Shown here: positions 37,921-41,401 of the stretch, piece after piece | Layout of the letters: each line of letters begins with the position of its first letter | How positions within the stretch are numbered: the first letter of the stretch is position 1 | Assembly (NCBI GenBank): GCA_029762595.1 | Contig: JARVGJ010000020.1 | Location: 1 to 41,401 of the forward strand | DNA: 41,401 bases | From: Methanolobus sp. | GTDB lineage: Archaea > Halobacteriota > Methanosarcinia > Methanosarcinales > Methanosarcinaceae | Direction of reading: 5' to 3' | The notes under the pieces: model-generated | Database searches by the model: none | The model's input: the letters and a program-made list of their open reading frames with translations, nothing else | What the model was told of the DNA's origin: nothing | Position numbers and translations under genes: made by a program

Positions 37921-38943
37921 ATGGTTGAATATACTCCAAAAGAAAGGTTAGCACATGTGTTGACAGGTCAGTCAGTTGACAGGATGCCTGCTGTATCGTT
38001 CACACAGACTGCAACTGTGGAGCAGATGGAAGCTTGCGGTGCTTTCTGGCCCCAGGCGAACGATGATGCAGAAAAGATGGCAAAACTTGCCGAAGCGGGT
38101 CACACCGTTGTAGGATTTGAAGCGGTACGTGTGCCTTTTGACATCACCGCAGAAGCTGAGTTCTTCGGCTGTGAGATAAAGGCAGGTACAAAAGAGCAGC
38201 AGCCATCTGTTGTGGGTCATGTTGTAAAGTCAGTGGAAGATATCGAAAAGCTCAAGGACTATGATCTTGATCATGGAAGGATAGGCGTTGTCTGTGATGC
38301 TATAAAGATACTTGCTGATAAATACGGCAGCGAACTCCCTGTAATAGGGAGTATGATAGGCCCTTTCTCACTGGCTCAGCATCTCAATGGTGATGACTGG
38401 TTCATGGCTATCTTCACTGATGAGGCCTTTGGTCTTGCACTAATGGAATTCACTACCCAGTTCAACGTTGCTTACGCAAGGAAGATGGTAGAGAACGGTG
38501 CCGATACCATGGTGATCATCGATCCAACTGCCAGTGCGCAGCTCATTGGTGCTCAGTTCTATGAGAAGTTCGTTGTTCCGTACCACAGGAAAATAGTGGA
38601 TGCAATGCATGAGCTCGATGTTGCTACGGTTTTGCACATATGTGGTGATACTACTCAGGGTTTGTCCCTTATGGAGGCATGTGATGTCGATGCCATCAGT
38701 GTTGACCAGAGCGTCAATGTATCAGATGCCATGGATAAGGTCAGCGAGGCAATAATAGTAGGAAATCTCGATCCTGTGAATGTACTCTGGAACAAGACGC
38801 CTGAAGTCGTGAAGCAAAAATCAAAGGAATTGCTTGATATCGGCGTTCCGTTGCTGGCTCCGGGGTGTGGTATTGTCAGTAAGACCCCCACTGAGAACCT
38901 GCAGGCAATGGTTGAAATGGCTAAATCGCACAGTTATCCATAA
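37921..38943 (+). CDS. mtbA: methylcobamide:CoM methyltransferase MtbA
   Basis: 340 residues, matching methylamine-specific MtbA. A UroD-like barrel starts [20 protein letters not shown] and has [19 protein letters not shown] and [19 protein letters not shown]. Zinc ligands are H239 and C241 (VLHICGDTT) and C316 (APGCGIVS). It transfers the methyl group from methyl-MtmC, MtbC or MttC to coenzyme M. AGAGG precedes the ATG. It is the last gene of the plus-strand mtm cluster before a strong terminator. Confidence 0.96.
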   Translation: MVEYTPKERLAHVLTGQSVDRMPAVSFTQTATVEQMEACGAFWPQANDDAEKMAKLAEAGHTVVGFEAVRVPFDITAEAEFFGCEIKAGTKEQQPSVVGHVVKSVEDIEKLKDYDLDHGRIGVVCDAIKILADKYGSELPVIGSMIGPFSLAQHLNGDDWFMAIFTDEAFGLALMEFTTQFNVAYARKMVENGADTMVIIDPTASAQLIGAQFYEKFVVPYHRKIVDAMHELDVATVLHICGDTTQGLSLMEACDVDAISVDQSVNVSDAMDKVSEAIIVGNLDPVNVLWNKTPEVVKQKSKELLDIGVPLLAPGCGIVSKTPTENLQAMVEMAKSHSYP

Positions 38944-39019
38944 AAGCTAAAGATTGCAAAAGCGATTGCAAAAGCAAGCTTGGAATATATAAAAGAATAA
39001 AAATGATCTGAAACGTATC

Positions 39020-39060
39020 AAGGCCTGAGGCAGGGCAAGTGCCTCAGCCTTCTCTTTTTA
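39020..39060 (+). terminator. hairpin-plus-T terminator after mtbA
   Basis: AAGGCcTGAGGCA pairs with TGCCTCAGCCTT (12 pairs, one bulged C) around a 7-base loop and is followed by tctcttttta. It looks like an intrinsic terminator for the mtmC-mtbA transcript. Confidence 0.75.
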
Positions 39061-39080
39061 TCGTGTTCAGATACATATGA

Positions 39081-39311
39081 TCAACAAACGGATGGTGAAA
39101 ATCCTTTGCAGATCATTTCTTCAGTGACCCACTGCCTTCCTTTCAGGGAATAGCCCGTTGTTTTGGTGTTCACAGTTTCCTCAGAGGGCATGTTGTCTTT
39201 AAATACACGCTGGCTGAGGGAATATTCCATGGAGGTGATCTTTTTTACAGTTGAAGGTGTTAATTCAACTTTCCTGTCTTTGAGGGAGTATTTAGTTACC
39301 AATTCATTCAC
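39081..39311 (-). CDS. small protein of unknown function (76 aa) with internal repeats
   Basis: Not recognised. Starts MNELVTKYSLKDRK after GGAAGTGA, with a TATA box (tatatataat, about 39371-39380) 60-70 bases upstream, so it is probably expressed. It contains three related segments: KYSLKDRKVEL, EYSLSQRVF and GYSLKGRQWVTEEM. No membrane segment, cysteines only near the end. It lies alone and opposite to the methylamine genes, between mtbA and the lone corrinoid gene. Confidence 0.6.
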   Translation of the reverse strand: MNELVTKYSLKDRKVELTPSTVKKITSMEYSLSQRVFKDNMPSEETVNTKTTGYSLKGRQWVTEEMICKGFSPSVC

Positions 39312-39916
39312 TTCCTTTCATGTTTTTGTCTGCAGCCTTACTGGCATACAGAATCTCTTTACCGCTTTCATATTATATATACCTATCGAAATATTCAGTA
39401 CTTCTATAATATCGGTTGATTTACATGATTACATTTTATAGTTGAAGACAATTTTTATATACGTTCAATGAAGAGCCACCATAGATCCCGCTCCACTGGT
39501 ATCTGCCTTCGAGCATAACTTTGTATGGGAGCTTAAGTATTAATACTTTTTGGTGGTCCTTGGCTGTAATCTATGTTTTTTTACAGACAATCTGGCAATT
39601 GATAGTGTTTTTTTGTTATAGATGTGCTGTTTATGCTTTCTATTAACAGAAACATATATATGCAATAATTATCCTCCTGCCCAGGATCTGAGCGATATTT
39701 GGGATCGAAACTATTAATTGCATTCCCTGGTGACCATTTATCTAAGCAAATTCATCAACGCAAATAATTCTTGTATATATATTTTGTGCACACTGTGATC
39801 CGCAGAATTTTTTTCCGGCCAAGTTTCTCATCGAACGGAAAACTAAAAAAAGCATATCAGGATAAGCTCAGACATAAAATCTTATCTGTATTGTTAAGAG
39901 TAGTTACTTATCAGAT

Positions 39917-39932
39917 CACAGTAATATCTGTG
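39917..39932. promoter_or_regulatory. operator- or stem-like palindrome
   Basis: CACAG and CTGTG separated by 6 bases. The overlapping decamer CAGATCACAG (39912-39921) also occurs before mtmC at 34168. Confidence 0.35.
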
Positions 39933-39946
39933 TGTATGTGAAAGTA

Positions 39947-39964
39947 GTATCAAAAGGATGATAC
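39947..39964 (+). promoter_or_regulatory. hairpin with Shine-Dalgarno in the loop
   Basis: GTATCA and TGATAC pair perfectly around the loop AAAGGA, which is the only Shine-Dalgarno candidate; the ATG follows one base after the stem. This could modulate initiation. Confidence 0.5.
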
Positions 39965-39965
39965 A

Positions 39966-40613
39966 ATGGCCAAAGAAGAAACACTCAAGGAACTGTCAGA
40001 TGCTGTAGTCTCATGCAAAAGGGACCTTGTAGAGACAGCTGTAGAAAAAGCAATTGCCGAATGCATCCTGCCTGAAGAGATAATAGAGAAAGGTCTTGCA
40101 GCCGGAATGAATAAGGCTGGTAATATGTTTGAGAATGGTTTATTGTTCCTGCCACATCTTATACTTGCAACCAATTGTATGGAAGCGGGTATAAGCGTGC
40201 TTGAGGCTGAGATGGGAAAAGAAACGATTCAAAAATCTGGAATCATAGTCAGTGGTACTGTCAGAGGGGATGTTCACGATATCGGTAAGATAATAGTATC
40301 AAGTATGTTCAGAATATCGGGTTTTGAGGTGCACGATCTTGGAAGGGATGTACCGCTTGAGGATTTCATTAATGCTGTTAAAAGAACAGGTGCGGATATG
40401 CTGTGTCTGTCAGCACTTACAACAACCTCGCTGTCCCGCCAAAAAGAAGTCATTGAAATGCTCAAAGAGGAAGGGCTCAGGGACAGGACCATTGTCATGA
40501 TAGGCGGTGCACCTGCAACTCAGGAATGGGCTGACATAATAGGTGCGGATTGCTATGCAAAGAATGCTGTTGAAGCTGTTGAAAAAGCAAAGCATTTACT
40601 TGGATATAAATGA
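39966..40613 (+). CDS. solitary methylamine-type corrinoid protein (MtbC paralogue)
   Basis: 215 residues. Same two-domain plan as MtbC: cap (1-90) and B12 domain with RGDVHDIGKIIVSS, H104 being the cobalt ligand, VHDLGRDVPLEDFI and MIGGAPATQEWADIIGADCYA. It is closely similar to the downstream mtbC throughout but clearly diverged (for example ENGLLFLPHLILATNCMEAG against ERGKLFLPHVMMAAGAMESG). No methyltransferase gene is next to it. It could be a second MtbC used under other conditions or serve a methyltransferase encoded elsewhere. Confidence 0.9.
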   Translation: MAKEETLKELSDAVVSCKRDLVETAVEKAIAECILPEEIIEKGLAAGMNKAGNMFENGLLFLPHLILATNCMEAGISVLEAEMGKETIQKSGIIVSGTVRGDVHDIGKIIVSSMFRISGFEVHDLGRDVPLEDFINAVKRTGADMLCLSALTTTSLSRQKEVIEMLKEEGLRDRTIVMIGGAPATQEWADIIGADCYAKNAVEAVEKAKHLLGYK

Positions 40614-40713
40614 TTCAACGGTGTAGATATCTGTTCAATTAATTATTCTGCGATTTCTACTTTTTCACACGATCAATTCTACATCTCTACATCTATTATA
40701 GTGTGGGTTAAAG

Positions 40714-40732
40714 ATTACAACGGCGTTGTAAT
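40714..40732. promoter_or_regulatory. 19-bp perfect palindrome, operator candidate for mtbC
   Basis: ATTACAACG-G-CGTTGTAAT: 9 perfect pairs around one base, about 75-80 bases before the mtbC TATA box. A second inverted repeat, AATAATGT-4-ACATTATT, follows at 40738-40757. Confidence 0.5.
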
Positions 40733-40781
40733 AGTTCAATAATGTACCAACATTATTCAGGGATTAACTAATTCATATACG

Positions 40782-40814
40782 GTGAACACATTTCACTGAG
40801 TTTATGATATATAG
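40782..40814 (+). promoter_or_regulatory. mtbC promoter region (inverted repeat and TATA)
   Basis: GTGAA-CACAT-TTCAC (40782-40796) lies just before the TATA-like gatatatag (40806-40814). The repeat resembles GTGTACATTTCAC upstream of mtmC. A site here could block or assist TBP/TFB. Confidence 0.45.
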
Positions 40815-40844
40815 TTTTTTCTTAATGCTTATTCTAACTAATTG

Positions 40845-40878
40845 TCTCCTGAACCACTTGTGTTTTTGTGTCAGGAGA
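40845..40878 (+). promoter_or_regulatory. leader hairpin of mtbC
   Basis: TCTCCTGA and TCAGGAGA form 8 perfect pairs around an 18-base loop, ending 23 bases before the ATG. The Shine-Dalgarno AGAGGTAGTA that follows is shared with mtmC. Confidence 0.5.
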
Positions 40879-40901
40879 GCGAAAGGTGAGAGGTAGTAGT
40901 A

Positions 40902-41401
40902 ATGAGTAAAGAAGAAATGTTCAAAGAACTCTCAGATGCCGTTATAACATGTAAGAAAGATGTTGTGACAGCAGCTGTTGAGAAGGCAAGAGGTGAAGGC
41001 ATTCCTCCTGCAGAGATCATAGAGAAAGGTCTTGCAGCCGGAATGAATGAAGTAGGCGTCCTCTTTGAGAGGGGTAAATTATTCCTTCCCCATGTAATGA
41101 TGGCAGCAGGTGCAATGGAATCAGGCGTCAAGCTCCTTGAAGCTGACCTTCCAAAAGATGCAGCCAGCAAGAAGCTTGGTGTGATCGTTAACGGTACAGT
41201 CGAAGGTGACGTTCATGATATCGGTAAGTCAATCGTCTCAACCATGCTCCAGTCAGCAGGTTTTGAGGTCCATGATATCGGCAGGGACGTACCACTGCAG
41301 GATTTCATTGACAAGGCAAAGGAAACAAATGCTAATATGATAGGCATGTCCGCGCTCATGACAACCACATTGCCGGGTCAGAAAGAGGTCATCGAGATGC
41401 T
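40902..41401 (+). CDS. mtbC: dimethylamine corrinoid protein MtbC, truncated by window end
   Basis: The first 166 residues of a corrinoid protein beginning MSKEEMFKELSDAVITCKKD. The B12 motif is VEGDVHDIGKSIVSTML with H105 as cobalt ligand, and VHDIGRDVPLQDFI follows. The match to Methanosarcina MtbC is strong over the visible part (GTVEGDVHDIGKS, FERGKLFLPHVMMAA). MtbC accepts methyl groups from the amber-containing dimethylamine methyltransferase MtbB, whose gene may follow beyond the window. Confidence 0.9.
   Translation, partial: MSKEEMFKELSDAVITCKKDVVTAAVEKARGEGIPPAEIIEKGLAAGMNEVGVLFERGKLFLPHVMMAAGAMESGVKLLEADLPKDAASKKLGVIVNGTVEGDVHDIGKSIVSTMLQSAGFEVHDIGRDVPLQDFIDKAKETNANMIGMSALMTTTLPGQKEVIEM

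Larger units (their letters stand above)
39312..39965. other. 654-bp control region before the lone corrinoid gene
   Basis: No gene was found. Features: the small gene's TATA (about 39371-39380); a palindrome AAGTATTAATACTT followed by T's (39535-39550); TATA boxes near 39652 and 39774 on the plus strand; a CACAG-6-CTGTG palindrome (39917-39932); and the Shine-Dalgarno hairpin (39947-39964). The leader from the 39774 box would be about 165 bases. Confidence 0.5.

Overview
This 41.4 kb window is archaeal chromosome, almost certainly from a methylotrophic methanogen of the Methanosarcinaceae (Methanolobus, Methanococcoides or a close relative; the genus is my inference). The evidence is formylmethanofuran:H4MPT formyltransferase, MfnA, Orc1/Cdc6, the small subunit of DNA polymerase D, a full pyrrolysine cassette (pylS, B, C, D), RamA, and a monomethylamine methyltransferase gene carrying the in-frame amber codon.

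Layout. At 1-648 lies the N-terminal part of an IS200/IS605-type TnpB (minus strand, running off the window). From 0.9 to 17.3 kb is mixed housekeeping: Pol IV with a PIP box, a soluble PAS-GAF histidine kinase with a cysteine cluster, an RNase HI-like protein, a secreted CAP protein with dockerin-like repeats, an unusual CooS homologue, a CopB-type P-ATPase, a membrane/helical-repeat protein, ftr, a polytopic membrane protein, a TraB-family protein and a site-2 protease with CBS domains. From 17.7 to 23.3 kb come mfnA, a chromosomal replication origin (inverted ORB elements around an AT-rich stretch at about 19.0-19.6 kb), orc1/cdc6, signal peptidase I and polD small subunit. From 23.3 to 41.4 kb is a methylamine island: ramA and pylDCBS (minus), a structured 29.6-29.8 kb element, a two-component pair, two FilR1-type regulators (minus), then mtmC-mtmB-mtmP-mtbA (plus), a small gene (minus), a lone corrinoid protein and a truncated mtbC (plus).

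How it works together. MtmB moves the methyl group of monomethylamine to corrinoid protein MtmC, MtbA passes it on to coenzyme M, and RamA keeps the corrinoid in the Co(I) state. PylBCD make pyrrolysine and PylS charges it to tRNA-Pyl, which MtmB needs at codon 202. MtmP probably imports the amine. The FilR1-type regulators and the Cache-domain kinase/receiver pair are the natural candidates for control. No pylT gene could be found in the window.

The most interesting observations are: a CooS homologue in which a C-cluster cysteine is replaced by glutamate and the D-cluster has CxxC spacing; a UAG-terminated mini-ORF in the pylS leader whose readthrough would run over the pylS start; a flanked three-hairpin element upstream of pylS; a series of hairpins and palindromes in the leaders of the methylamine genes, including one that puts the Shine-Dalgarno in its loop; and a solitary corrinoid protein without a visible methyltransferase partner.
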